Shown: one piece after another, positions 10,135 through 24,276 of the stretch
Numbering within the stretch: position 1 is the stretch's first letter
How the letters are laid out: the number at the start of each line of letters is the position of its first letter
From: Adiantum capillus-veneris
Taxonomy: Eukaryota > Streptophyta > Polypodiopsida > Polypodiales > Pteridaceae
Direction of reading: 5' to 3'
Assembly (NCBI GenBank): GCA_014529385.2
Contig: CM043942.1
Location: 22,774,991 to 22,838,990 of the forward strand
DNA length: 64,000 nt
Made by a program: the position numbers and the translations under genes
The notes under the pieces: generated by a model
Told to the model about the DNA's origin: nothing
Database searches by the model: none
The model's input: only the letters and a program-made list of their open reading frames with translations

Positions 10135-11890
10135 TCAATCCACAAAGGGAAGCAAGCCCAAAGCTTTGTGGAAAGCTTTGAACTTCTCACGAGGCAATGC
10201 CTTTGTGAACAGATCTCCAAGGTTGTTGTGTGTTGCCACATAAGTCAAGTTGATCTCTCCTACTAAGAGTCTCTTTGTGACATAGTGATAGTGCACCTCA
10301 ACGTGCTTTGGATGAGCATGAAATAATGGGTTCCTTGCAACTGCCAATGCACTTTGATTGTCAGTGTAGATGATGTTGGCAATGTCGTGTCCAACACCCA
10401 AATCAGCCATAAGGCTTTTAAGCCATACACACTCAACCATAGTGTAAAGACTACACTATACTCAACTTCAAAACTAGAATTGTCCACAATAGGCTGCTTC
10501 TTACTCAACCATGATATGCATGAACTATCGAGCATGAAACAAAAAACCACTTGTGGACACTCGCATGACATAACTAATTTGAGTCCAAAAAAGCATGCAA
10601 AATCTGGTGGTGATGATTCCCCCTTGGGATAAAAAAATCCAAGATGTAAAGTGCCACTCAAGTAGAAAGAATCCTCTTGACAACCTACCAATGCTTATGC
10701 ATAAATCCGCTAACCTCTGAGACTGCAAATTGAGTATCAAGCCTCATATTGCATACATAAATAAGGCATCCAATGATGGTTGTTGATAAAGAGTTACATT
10801 GGCAGGATCACCAACATCATGAAAACTTAATTTCAAACCTCTTTCCATTGGATTCCTCAAGGCCAAATTAGGCAATACCACCATTGCACTACTTAAAATG
10901 TATGCCCCGGTAATGATGCAAAAGCCCCAAGACTTTCATCTTCAAAGTAGCATTCAAACCAGCCTTGAACTTATGTGTATCTCTTTTGGACCAGTGATCA
11001 GCAAATCATCAACATATAGAACGATGCTGAGAAATACATCACCCTCACTCTTGACATACATAGTGCTTTTAGTTGGACTGTTACGAAAGCCTCCTTTAAC
11101 CAAATGAGTGTCAACTTTCTCATACCAAGCACGAGGAGACTACTTCAACCCATACAAAGCTTTCTTACATTTGCATACTTTATTTTCTTGACAAAACCAA
11201 GAGGTTGTGTTCCATAAACTTCCATAAATATATCACCATTCAAGAAAGTAGTAACAATGTCTAATTGATATACATCCATCCAAACTGAGCTACCAATGCA
11301 CATTAAAAACAAGCAGTAGTCATACGACAAGTGGGAGAAAAAGTGTCTTCATAATATATGCCTTTCTGTTGTGCATAGCCTTTTGCAACAAGTCAATCCT
11401 TATAGCAATCAATCTCACCATTCGACTTGCATTTCAAATTGTAAACCCACTTCGTACCAATGGCCTTTTTTGCCAGGAGGCAAATCACATAAATTCCGCG
11501 TGTCATTTTCTATAAGTGCGTCATATTTTGATTGTGACAATCATCCAATTTTTTGAATTCTATGCTTCATGAAAAGGAAGAGGTTGCTCCTCATCACATA
11601 AACTAAAAATATCCAAAGCATAATAATTTGACGCATAAGATGCATGGCAAGAACTTGAACGTGTATGACTAGACATAGGTGCATCCAATTTAGTGGCATG
11701 CAAAGTATGCACCAGCCATTTTAGCATACCTCTAGCCTCCTCATTCTAAGTCCTTTCCACATCAAGTACATCATGTACATCTACATCAGTAATAGGCTAA
11801 TCCGTAACACTTTGAAAAACCCCCATAGGCTATACATTCGCCTCATTGGAATTTACATTCAAGTTTCCACCATTAAAGAGAGGCAAAAAA
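10135..11890 (-). pseudogene. Copia pol fragments: RNase H and reverse transcriptase
   Basis: Read on the minus strand, 10,440-10,135 gives the RNase H C-terminus (IIYTDNQSALAVARNP, then HVEVHYHYVTKR and DLFTKALP). 10,691-10,440 gives the start of RNase H (GFCFML-like, ISWLSKKQPIV). 11,330-11,145 gives the reverse-transcriptase segment VDVYQLDIVTTFLNGDIFMEV. 11,560-11,370 gives the WVYNLKCKSNGEID region. Frames switch repeatedly and stops are common, so no protein can be made. This copy retains the RNase H end that Copia 3 has lost. Confidence 0.75.
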
Positions 11891-11899
11891 GTGTCATAA

Positions 11900-12020
11900 A
11901 TTATAATCACTAGGATTCACCATGGAAACCTTGTTGGGCAATCAAGCAAGAAAGGTTCACTACTAACAATATTCAAGAACAGAATCACCTTGCTTGCTGA
12001 AGAGGAAGCCATCTTTTGTA
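11900..12020 (-). pseudogene. MULE transposase N-terminal fragment
   Basis: The minus strand reads an ATG, then SSSASK..., then FLLDCPTRFP and, after a one-base shift, MVNPSDY. The same residues (LLDCPARYSMVNPMDY) start the MULE transposase region at 32,760. The fragment directly abuts the broken end of Copia 1, making a chimeric junction. Confidence 0.6.
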
Positions 12021-12159
12021 GAATTCAAGCAAACTATTTGGCTGTAGAGGTATATGAAAGCTATCACCCAAGCCTATATTTATAGAAATCAACACACTCG
12101 AATACATATGTTAAAATTCATACACCATTTAACTCCCTTCTTCTCTACCCTTTCACTAT

Positions 12160-12335
12160 TCCTATGTCGCTATCATCTCTCTTCCTATCCAACTCCTGCC
12201 ATTTCTCAATCTCTATCCCTAGCCTCATGCATTCTTTTCCTATATCTTTTCAATATCTCTCTCACTCTTTCTTTGTATCTATCTCCACTACACTCCACAT
12301 TTTTTATATATACTCCAAGTATCTTCCTCTATCTA

Positions 12336-12426
<91 letters not shown>

Positions 12427-12890
12427 TTATAGATCCCCTTTGTTATCTATCTCCATGTTGTTCAATATTCCTCTTTTACCTTTTGCTACCTCCATTTCTC
12501 TACCTCACCCTCTACTTCTATTTATCTTTCTCGCTTTGTCACTCCACCTATTTATTTTCTCAATCTATCCCACGTCCTAATCTTCTCTATCTCCCTCCTT
12601 TTCCAATTCTCTATCCACCCGTTTCTCTCTCTCATTCTCTATCTACCTCTATCTGCTCCCTCTCTATCCTTTTCCATTTCTCCATTTCTCCATTCCTCTC
12701 TTTCTTTATTTCTAAACATTCATTTATCTCTCTCTATATATCTCCACTATCTCGTTCTGAAACTATCTCCCTAGTATCCTTGCACATTTTCTTATCTCTC
12801 TCTATATATATCTCCCTCTTATCTATCTCGGTCAATCTCTCCTTGTTTTTCTCTCCCCTTTTTTTAAAAGTTGTCCCTCTCTCCACATAG
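12160..12890 (+). repeat. Polypyrimidine tract with (CT)n core
   Basis: About 730 bases almost wholly C and T on the plus strand, with a pure (CT)n at 12,341-12,422. The long open frame across it encodes only S/L/F/P low complexity and is a composition effect, not a gene. Such strand-asymmetric tracts can adopt triplex DNA. Confidence 0.85.
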
Positions 12891-13009
12891 CTTTTTCTCG
12901 CCTTAATTTCTTTTCTGTTCCCAAATCATGTTCTAGCCCTTATTGTGTATAATTGGCTTTATCTTTGGGAAAGTCTTCCCTTGATGTTGATATTCCTCTC
13001 TCTAGTAGA

Positions 13010-13250
13010 GGTGGTTGTAGCCCTATGAGCATTTTTATAAACTTTTTAAAAAGAGACACACAAGGTTTTCTCTTTCTTTCCCTCCCTATCTCATTGAGTG
13101 CAGCGCTCATTAATATTTGGGAGTAGAAGCTTGCATGTTTTCAAGGCTAGTTTAGCCATATTGAGAAAGCTAGGATCTTTTTTTTAAAGAGACACACAAG
13201 GTTCCCTCTTTCTTTCCCTCCTTATCTAATTGAGCGCTAGCGCTAAGCTG
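13010..13250 (+). repeat. Degenerate tandem duplication, about 145 bp apart
   Basis: AAAGAGACACACAAGGTT followed by TTCTCTTTCTTTCCCTCC occurs at about 13,050 and again at about 13,185. The second copy ends in the palindrome GCGCTAGCGC. Nothing coding was seen. Confidence 0.5.
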
Positions 13251-13661
13251 AGAGGAGATGTGGAAATTCCCAAAATACAGCTCACATTTTAAAAATTCCC
13301 ATTGAGATCCATTTTTGAGTGCTTAACATGTAGTTTGTCACAAATATCCTCACAAGAAAAGGTAATTATGTCTAAATATAATGAATTAATTCAATTCCAA
13401 AGCCTACATAACGAACTCAAATCTTAGTTTTAGCATCTTGTATTGATAGACAACCAATCTAATCATGGAAAACTACAATTTTTTGGAGATACGTGTTCTC
13501 ACAACCAGGGGTGTTTGGGAATTTTGGAAAATTTGAAGGGCATTTTGGGAATTTAAGACAAAACATTGGGTGTATTTTGGGAATTCTTGAAATTCGAGGG
13601 GTATTTATGGAATTTCCACAAATTAGAGGCGTATTTCAATAATTTTCCCTTTGATTTTTAG
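13251..13661. repeat. Foldback repeat related to the 3.8-kb MITE
   Basis: The left end has AAATTCCCAAAATACAGC. The right half carries the inverted counterparts (GGGAATTTTGGAAAATTTGAAG, TGTATTTTGGGAATTC, GGGGTATTTATGGAATT) and ends AATAATTTTCCC. The exact 17 bases GCGCTAGCGCTAAGCTG flank it at 13,234-13,250 and 13,662-13,678. A 17-bp duplication is too long for a Mutator insertion and may be a separate event. Confidence 0.55.
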
Positions 13662-13703
13662 GCGCTAGCGCTAAGCTGGATAAAAGCTTGGAGAACAAAA
13701 CAG

Positions 13704-13818
<115 letters not shown>

Positions 13819-13824
13819 AATGAA

Positions 13825-16244
<2,420 letters not shown>

Positions 16245-16245
<1 letters not shown>

Positions 16246-16505
16246 TGAATAACAACTAGGGACAAGACGAGAGAGACATAGATGAATCCCTCAATATCCA
16301 CACCTATATAAAGACATAAGTGTTGGTAATAATGTGTGCTTTCCTTAGGTGTTTATTCATGGCGGTTAATTAGAATTAACAAGTACGCTTTCTCTTTCTG
16401 GTGAATCTCTCTCTTCCTCTCACACAACGGCATCTCCTGGGCGCTAGTGCTTGGAATAAACGTCTCAAAAGCCGTGTGTAGGCGCTAGAGTTTGGGGAGT
16501 TAGAG
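16245..16505 (+). repeat. Right member of the ~250-bp direct repeat pair
   Basis: Starts near GAATAACAACTAGGGACAAG and ends GGGGAGTTAGAG, in the same orientation as 13,825-14,072. By eye the copies differ at many sites, so the duplication is old. Confidence 0.7.
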
Positions 16506-16625
16506 CGCGAACAAAATAAAAAATAGAGAGAGATATAGGATGGAAGGATGGAGAGAGAGAGAGAGGGGGGGAAGGGGGGGGGGGGGGGGATCTGATGCTG
16601 GCTACACAAGGAGGGAAGATATATA

Positions 16626-16853
16626 TGTTACCATATACATGTGGTAGTGATGTGTGTGAACACACTAGGACCGCCGGGGCAATTTTTTCCCTCTTTAGGA
16701 GGTTTTTCCCCCCGTGCATTGTATATACGCCCATCACTCTAGGGCTATCCATCTTTCCATTGCACACTAAGTAACACACTCTCTATTGTGTGCCTTGAGC
16801 TTCCTTCGTCTTCTCCAAGCTGTGTGTGTTTCTCTGCAACCCTAATTCCAACA
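16626..16853 (+). mobile_element. Solo LTR of the Copia family
   Basis: 228 bases, TGTTACCATATAC...TTCCAACA, the plus-strand equivalent of the LTR at 20,953-21,180 and of identical length. No internal element sequence lies on either side. The flanks ATATA and ATATC are an imperfect 5-bp duplication. Solo LTRs arise by recombination between the two LTRs of one element. A poly-G run precedes it at about 16,565-16,590. Confidence 0.75.
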
Positions 16854-17073
16854 ATATCCATGATTCTAGTATTTTAAAAAGCAAAGAGAGAGATAGATAG
16901 AGAAATAGAATTTAATAAGGATTATATATCAAGAGAACAAAGAGATAAAAATGAGAATTTTTCTACAGAGAGGAATATGGGATAGAGTAAGGGAATGTCA
17001 GAGGTAGTGTAAGGTTGAGGGGAAGAGAAATAGAGGAAAAAATAATCATAAATTCTTTCTTATTGTCTTTGCA

Positions 17074-18445
17074 GATCGAGCAGAGCATTTGTGCTATACT
17101 TTTGAGCTCAAACAAAAGATGGCCAAGAAATCTAATGTGGGTGCTTATGTTGAAATTATTTACAATGGAGAAGCAATTGGTGTAGGTCAGATAGAGAAGA
17201 CGTTAAACTTACAAAGCTTTATGGAAGTAAATTTCCATCTGGTTGCTTTCCTATCACAGTCTTGGAAGTATATGATGGCAAGTATTCTCCTCTGCCTCGT
17301 TTTCCTTCCACAAACAATGAAATGATTATGTTGAAGAGTGCAAAAAATAGTCTTGTAGCGAGGCCCAAAGGAGATCTAGTAATTTTTGGGTTCTTTATGA
17401 AATACGTTTCTTTTTGGATTGTAAACTATTAAATGTTTCCTCTAAAGATGCTTGTTGGATGATTGATGTTGCATTGTTGCTTTGCAGCGAGTGAGTAAGA
17501 CATCTAGGAAAGAAATGCAAGAATTGTCTCGATCAATTAGTGTGTCATTATTCAAGAGCGGACAAGTCATTGATGTGTCATCTCCTCTTGTTGCAGCTAT
17601 GGAAAAACCTAAACTATCAACCAAAGGAAAAGCAAAAGTCCAAGAAGGAACATCATATGGATTTTTTGTTGATGTTGACTTCTGTGATGAGGAGATTGAT
17701 GACAAAGAAATGGAGGCATACATGACGGCTAGGGCTAATGGTGGAGGTGCGTTTCCAATAAATGAAGATGTTATCATTCATGAATATATGTTGTCAAAGC
17801 ATCTTGGCAATTCAAGGTATGTCAAAGCACTTTAGTTTATGGAGCAGAAACAATTGTAAACTTTGAGATTTAGCATAATTTTAACAATGCAGGAAGAGCA
17901 TGAGAGTATGTTGCCTTGAGTTCCTCTTTGCCATCTAGAAAAGCTAGAGAAGGCACGACAAGTAAGTTGGGACCCAAAGCGTGTGCAACCATTGGCTGAT
18001 ACATTCCTGTTGGAGGGAAATAATGAGCCCAAGGGATGTTTCATATGCTCGGTTGAGGCTCCTTGCTATCCTACCATCATTGTGGACGACGATATCATGC
18101 AGACATGGGATGCCTTGTGGCCAGTTATTAACGAGGAGTTTGAGGCCGAGATCAAAGACACTTGTTGGGCCGATCTTAGCAAAAAAATGCTCTACACTTG
18201 GGATGGAAACCATAGACTAGCCGCTTGCATGGGAGTTCTTAAAGAGAGTAATCATTGTTGTAGATGTTGTTACTTTGCTTGCTTGCTCTTCAATGCTAGT
18301 ATGTGACGCTCCCTTTTGTTATAGGTGTTGCCTACAAAAAAAATGACGATTTGCATCCGAGGGTTTGTGTGGAACTAGTGACCGTAGATTCCACAAATGA
18401 GGCTGACATGTTGAGCATTGTCATGCATATTAACAAGTACGGTGC
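17074..18445 (+). pseudogene. Partial copy of DGNHR-motif (ParB/Srx-like) gene family
   Basis: Exon-like blocks separated by GT..AG introns: from ATG 17,119 (MAKKSNVGAYVEIIYNGEA; then a one-base shift into KLYGSKFPSGCFPITVLEV), 17,487-17,815 (STKGKAKVQEG...DDKEMEAYMTARANGGGAF), 17,893-18,245 (WDPKRVQPLADTFLLEG...MLYTWDGNHRLAACMGVL) and 18,326-18,435 (LHPRVCVELVTVDSTNEADM). The blocks and splice positions match the minus-strand gene at 24,277-28,490. The conserved DGNHRLAA plus upstream VQPLAD..LLEG resemble the ParB/sulfiredoxin fold. It ends where Copia 2 begins, so the C-terminal half is missing. Frameshifted and truncated, hence a pseudogene. Confidence 0.65.
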
Positions 18446-18477
18446 ATTGAATATATTCACTTGTGACGATGATTTTA

Positions 18478-20660
18478 GTAATTCATCCTTGAAGTTAGTA
18501 GTGTGCATCTCATTCGGACTAATAATTAGCAAATTATCTACATACAAAACAACAATGAGATATTTATCACCCTCACATTTGACATATGAAGTGCTTTCAG
18601 TTGGACTATTACAAAAGCCTTGTTTAAACAACTGAGTGTGAGTTTTCGCATACCAAGTACGAGGAGACTACTTCAACCTAGTCAAAGATTCTTTGCATTT
18701 TCACACTTTTGTTTCTTGTCCTTTCTTGACAAAACCATAAGGTTGCGTTACATATACTTCATCAAATATATCACCATCTATGAAAGTAGTAACAATGTTC
18801 GATTGCCAAATGCAAATAGAGAATGAACAATAAAAATATGACAAGTGGGAGAAAAAGTGTCTTCATAGACAATGCCTTTCTATCGTGCATAACCTTTTGC
18901 AACAAGACTCTTCATAGTCAACTCCTTTCTACTATGATAACCTTTCATTGCAAGTCTAGCCTTGTAGCGATCAATCTCACTATCTAGCTTACGTTTCAAC
19001 TTGTAAACCCACTTCCTACCAATGGCATTTTTTTCAAGATGCAAATCATATAAAGTCCATGTTTCATTCTCTAATTGCCTTGCAGCCATCCATTTTTTTT
19101 TTGAATTTGCTTCATCAAAAGAAAGAGATTCGTCTTCATCACATTAATTAGAAACGTCCAAAGCATGACAATTTGATGCATAGAATGCATGGCGAGAACC
19201 TAAACAAGTACGATTAGACATAGGTGCATCCAATTTACTGTCACACAAAGTATGCGCCATCCATTTTGACATACCCCTAGCCTCTTCATTCTTAGCCCTT
19301 TCCACAAACATCATGTACATTTGCATCGATAATAGGCTGATTTGTAACATTTTATGAAACCCCCATAGGTTGTACATTTGCCTCATTGGAATTTACATTC
19401 AAGTTTCCACCATTAAAAAGAGGCAACAAAGTGTCATAAATGTCGTATGAGCTTATATTATTGTTTATGGTACATGATAACAAAGGCTTAACAAAATCGT
19501 CCACAAATACAACATCTTGTGACACCAAGATACATTTTGTTTGCAAATGGTATAAATTGTAACCTTTGCTTTGAAGGATGTAACAAAAAAAAAGCATTTG
19601 ATAGACTTATCATTCAATATTTTTTGTTGCATTTGTAGCACAAAATCATAATCTAAACAATAAAAAACGTGCATGTGATCAATAGATGGCTTCTTCTCAT
19701 GCCATGCTTGATAAGGAGTCATAGATTGCAAGGCTTTCATAGGACGCTTGTTAAGTACATAGATAGAACACATGACAACCCCAAGCCAAAACAAATGTGG
19801 TAAAGCTTGACTCTTGACCATACATCTTGCCGTCTCCATAAGCAAGTTGTTTTTTCTTTCAATGACACCATTTTGCCAGTGTATATGGCACTGTACGTTG
19901 GTGTTTTACCCCATGACTAGTCAGAAATGCATTAAATTCATGAGACATATACTCCCCTCCTCGATCTGAACAAAGGGTGCTCATAATACATTTAGAGATA
20001 TTTTCAACCATAACCAAAAATTGCTTAAAACACATGAACGCTTCAAACTTAGCTTTAAAAAGATACAACCATGCATGCCTAGAGCAATAATCAATCAAAG
20101 TCACAAAGTACAAGTAATTACCCAAGGATAGTGTTTGCATCGGCCCACAAACATCACTATGCACAAGTTGCAACCTACATGTAGCCCTTAATAAATCATC
20201 CTTTGGAAACTTTGAATGCTACATTCTACCCAAAATACCGCCTTCACAAACATGGTTAGAAGGTGCTTCAAGAGGTGGCAAAGAAGCGACCTTATCCAAT
20301 TTTTTGCAAACGTTGGCAAAAGGTTCTTTTTTATCCCTGGTACATAAAGTGCATCAAAAAGTGTGAAAGAACTGCCATTCACAGTAGTGAGTGCAATCTT
20401 TCCAGCTCTCTTGATCGGATAAGAGGCATCGTTGGCATAAGTGGCCATATTCTTGTGAGGGACATGTTCAAGAGAGGCCACACATCATGATGTGAAGTAA
20501 GGTGCTTTGTAGCACCACTATGAAAGTACCAAACATGTGACTCTGCAATAACTAACATACATGCATCATGTACAAAAGGATCATAAGTACACTCTACACT
20601 AAATGCCCACTCTACAACTACATCAACATTACAATCTCCATTTACAAAGTCAAAGTAGAG
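18478..20660 (-). mobile_element. Copia element 2, fragment
   Basis: Minus-strand Copia lacking both LTRs and the RNase H. It fuses to the gene fragment on its left somewhere between about 18,440 and 18,480. Its right limit, in gag-protease spacer sequence, is about 20,660. It is close in sequence to Copia 3. Confidence 0.7.
18480..20560 (-). pseudogene. Copia pol fragments: integrase and reverse transcriptase
   Basis: In element order: GAG-pre-integrase/protease spacer (20,481-20,188); integrase core (20,173-19,859: HSDVCGPM, FVTLIDYCSRHAWLY, CSDRGGEYMS); integrase C-terminal part (19,845-19,465: KSQALPHLFWLGVVM, MTPYQAWHEKKPS); reverse-transcriptase entry (19,089-18,880: WTLYDLHLEKNAIGRKWVYK); RT core (18,631-18,332), where the YVDD box reads YVDN. 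Multiple frameshifts. The altered YVDD would inactivate RT even if the frames were intact. Confidence 0.75.
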
Positions 20661-20952
20661 TTAGTAATGAAGAGAGGAGAGCTCGTCCGAGTCATAAGTA
20701 ACTTTAAGAGACCGTTGAAGAGATGTTTTAAAGAAGGGAGCATACTCCACTTGAATCTACTAAAACATGGGAAATTACGTGATCTCCACACTTTCCATAG
20801 CACCGAGAATCTAAACCAGTCAAAAAAGTATGCATATGGCTTAAACAGTGGTTGAAGAACTCCAAAAATGCATAAATATTGACCAAAAGGTATCTCGAGG
20901 AAACACATGAGAAGAGATATAGTCCACAAATTGTTTCCTAGGAGAACAAGAT
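20661..20952. other. Spacer between Copia 2 and Copia 3
   Basis: About 290 bases without recognisable content. The last five bases, AAGAT, would be the left target duplication of Copia 3, but the right partner was not found. Confidence 0.4.
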
Positions 20953-21180
20953 TGTTGGCATTAGGGTTGCACGAAAGCACACACAACTTGGAGAAGATGA
21001 AGGAAGCTTAAGGCACACAATAGAGAGTGTATTACTTAGTGTGCAATGGAAAGATAAGATAGCCCTCGAGTGATGGGCGTATATACAACGCACGGGGGGG
21101 AAAACCTCCTAGTGAGGGAAAAATGCCCCGACGGTCCTAAGTGTGTTCACACACATCACTACCACATGTATATGGTAACA
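20953..21180 (-). repeat. 3' LTR of Copia element 3
   Basis: 228 bases. On the element strand it runs TGTTACCATATACATG...GCCAACA. The element strand just before it reads CCTAGGGGGATT, a polypurine tract. Confidence 0.8.
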
Positions 21181-21184
21181 AATC

Positions 21185-23861
21185 CCCCTAGGAGTGATGC
21201 GGTGAATGACCAATGTGCTCTGACTGTCACTATAGATAGTATTGGTAGTGTCCTATCCAACACCCAAATCAGCCATAAGGCATCTGAGCCATACACACTC
21301 AATTGTAGCTGTGAATACTCAGCCTCACAATTGGAAGTGGCCACAGTAGGTTGCTTCTTGCTCAACCATGATATGCATAAACTGCCAAGCATGAAACAAA
21401 AACCACTCGTAGATACTGACGTTTCAAAACAACTAGCCCAATTTGAGTCCGCAAAAGCATGTAGATTTGGTGGCAATGATCCCCCCTTGGGATAAAACAA
21501 GCCAAGATGTAAAGTGCCACTTAAGTAGCAAAAAATCCTCTTGACATCCTACCAATGCTTAGACCTTGGGCTATGCATAAATTTGTTGACTTCTGAGATT
21601 GAAAATTGAATATCTGGCCTCATGTTGCACACATAAATAAGGCAGCCAAGAGCAGTTTGGTAAAGAGTGACATCGGCAAGATCACCAGCTTCATTAAGAC
21701 TCAATTTCAAACCTGTTTCCATGGGAGTGGCAATAGGTTTGCAATCCTCAAGTCCAAACTTACATAGCAATGTCTCTATATAACTTGTCTGACACAAGGC
21801 AATACCATCATCACACTGCTTAAACCGTATACCCAAGTAATGATGCAACAACTCCAAATCTTTCATCTTGAAAGTAGCATTCAAATCAGCCTTAAATTCA
21901 GCAATATGTCTCTCATTTGGTCCAGTGATCAACAAATCATCCACATAGAGAACCAAAATGAGAAGTACATCACCCTCACGCTTTACATACATTGTGCTTT
22001 CTATTGGACTGTTACAAAATCCTCGTTTGACCAAGTGAGTGCCAGCCTTCTCACACCAAGCATGAGGAGATTGCTTCAAACCATACAAAGCTTTCTTAGA
22101 TTTGCACACTATATCTTCCTACCCTTTAATGACAAAGCCACGAGGTTGTGTTACATAAACCTTCCTCAAATATGTCACCATTCAAGAAAGCAGTAGCAAT
22201 GTCTGATTGATGTACATCCCAAAAAAAATGAGGTGCCAATGCATAAAAAATTCACAGTAGTCATACAACAAGTGGGAGCAAAAGTATTTTCATAATCTAT
22301 GCCTTTTTGTTGTGCATGACCCTTTGCAACAAGTTGAGTCTTATAGTGATCAATCTCACCATCCGGCTTGCATTTCAACTTGTAAACCCACTTTGTACCA
22401 ATGACCTTTTTGCCAGGAGGCAAATCACATAAAGTCCATGTGTCATTTTCTATAAGTGCATCATATTCTGATTGCATGACAGCCATCTAAGTTTGTAAAT
22501 TTTGTGCTTCATCAAAAGACACAGATTCCTCAACATCACATAAACTAGATACAACCAAAGTATAGCAATCTGATGCATAAGATGCATGGCAAGAACCTAA
22601 ACAAGTACAACTAAACAAAGGTGCATCCAATTTATTGTCACGCAAAGTATGCACCAACCATTTTGGCATACCTCTAGCCTGCATATTCTCAGCCCTTTCC
22701 TCATCAAGGACATCATGTACATTTGCATCAGCAATAGGCTGATATGTAACATTTTCAGAAACCCCCATAGGCTACATTTGCCTCATTGGAATTGACATTC
22801 AAACTTCCACCACTAAAAAGAGGCAACAAAGTGTCATAAATGTCATGTGAGCTCACATTACTGTCTCTAGTACATGATAGCAAGGGCTAGACAGAACCTT
22901 TCACAAACTGAAACCAAGATACGCTTTGTTTGCAGATGATACAACCTAAAACCTTTGCTTTCAGCACTATAACCAGAAAAAATACATTTGATGGCCTTAT
23001 CATTCAATTTTTTGTGTTGTGTTTGTGGCACCAAAGCATATGCCAAATAGCCAAAAACACGCATGTGCTCAATAATAGGCTTTCTATTATGCCATGCTTG
23101 ATATAGAGTCATAGACTGGAAAGCTTTTGTAGGACACTTGTTAAGTACATAAGTGGCACACATAATAGCCTCAAGCCAAAATGAATGTGGTGGAGCTTGA
23201 CTTTTGACCATACACCTTACCATTTCCGTAAGAGACCCGTTTTTCCTCTCAGAAACACCATTTTGCTGAGGCGTATAAGCCACTATACATTGTTGTTTTA
23301 TCCCACGACTAGAAATGTATAAAATTCATGAGACATATACTCCCCCCCCCCTGATCGGAATGGAGGGTTTCCATAGTGTATTTAGAGACATTTTCAGCCA
23401 TAGCCAAAAATTTCTTTAAAAATAAAAACACTTCGGAATTCCCCTTAAGCGGATACACCCATGCATTCTTGGAGTAATCATCAATGAAAGTCGCGAAGTA
23501 AAGGTAATATCCCAAGACAGAGTTTGCATGGGCCCACAAACATCACTATGCACAAGTTGTTGCATGAGGCCCTAGTTGAACCATCCTTAGGAAACTTTGA
23601 ATGTTGCATCTTACCCAAAATATAGCCTTCACAAACATGTTTGACAAGTGCTTCAAGAGGCTGCAAAGAAGCAACCATATCAGTTTTCTGCAAATGCAGT
23701 AAACTGACAAAATTTAGATGCCCAAAATGTGCATGCCAAAGTTTTACATCTGAAATAGCCTTAGAATCCACAACTGCATTTGCTTTTGCCCACACTTGTC
23801 GTACAAAGTGAGCTTATACAGCCCCACAACATAAAATGCCAAATGCAACAATTTCATTACC
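21185..23861 (-). pseudogene. Copia 3 pol: integrase, RT, truncated RNase H
   Basis: In element order: GAG-pre-integrase (23,795-23,540: LWHAHFGHLNFVSLL, CEGYILGKMQHSKFP); integrase (23,539-22,867: YYLYFATFIDDYSKNAWVY, HSDQGG, TPQQNGVSERKNGS); a variable linker; reverse transcriptase (22,486-21,549: WTLCDLPPGKKVIGTKWVYK, FAPTCCMTT, intact LVLYVDDLLITGPNE); RNase H start (21,500-21,200: GFCFMLGSLCISWLSKKQP). RNase H stops short and runs almost directly into the LTR, losing about 75 residues present in Copia 1. Several stops and shifts. Confidence 0.8.
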
Positions 23862-23870
23862 AAAATTGAG

Positions 23871-23910
23871 TAGGGGATTGGAGGAAGCTTTTGAGGAAGC
23901 TTTTTTTTAA
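23871..23910 (+). repeat. Left terminal inverted repeat of the MULE
   Basis: Begins TAGGGGATTGGAGGAAGCTT and continues TTGAGGAAGCTTTTTTTT. It aligns with the complement of 36,665-36,716 with short indels. This is a compact, diverged TIR rather than the long TIR of MuDR. Confidence 0.7.
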
Positions 23911-24276
23911 TTTATAAAGAACAGTTGTTTAATTCTTCGAAAAAGCTTTCTCTATGCTCATTTCATTGATTGAGTCAAATAGACAAAAAAGCTCTCTTTC
24001 TGCTATACACACCAACTACTCAAAACAACCATAGTGCATAACTTAGCTTATGAAGTAGCCAAAAACACACGTAGCTCTTTAGAATTAAGTAACGTACAAG
24101 TGAGTACAAAAAGTAAATGATTTGATCAAAGACAACTAGCAAAAGCTATCTTTTGAAGTATTTGCGAACAAATGGGACACATCTATTTATTATCAGAATG
24201 TTCAAACACGAAAGATACAATGGAATACCACAAATAGCAGCTTATACATAATTTGTGATATCTTGTTAAAAATCTT

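Larger units (their letters stand above)
9821..11895 (-). mobile_element. Copia element 1, 5'-truncated
   Basis: The 3' LTR at 9821-10057 is followed upstream (minus strand) by RNase H, reverse-transcriptase and linker fragments. Integrase, protease and gag are missing. The element breaks off near 11,895 against a fragment related to the MULE transposase. It belongs to the same family as Copia elements 2 and 3 and the solo LTR at 16,626, judged by shared LTR and coding sequence. Confidence 0.75.

Noticed and set aside
12054-12890. A 278-codon open frame in a CT-rich tract
   Set aside because: The product is S/L/F/Y low complexity generated by the polypyrimidine composition. All neighbouring frames are similarly open.
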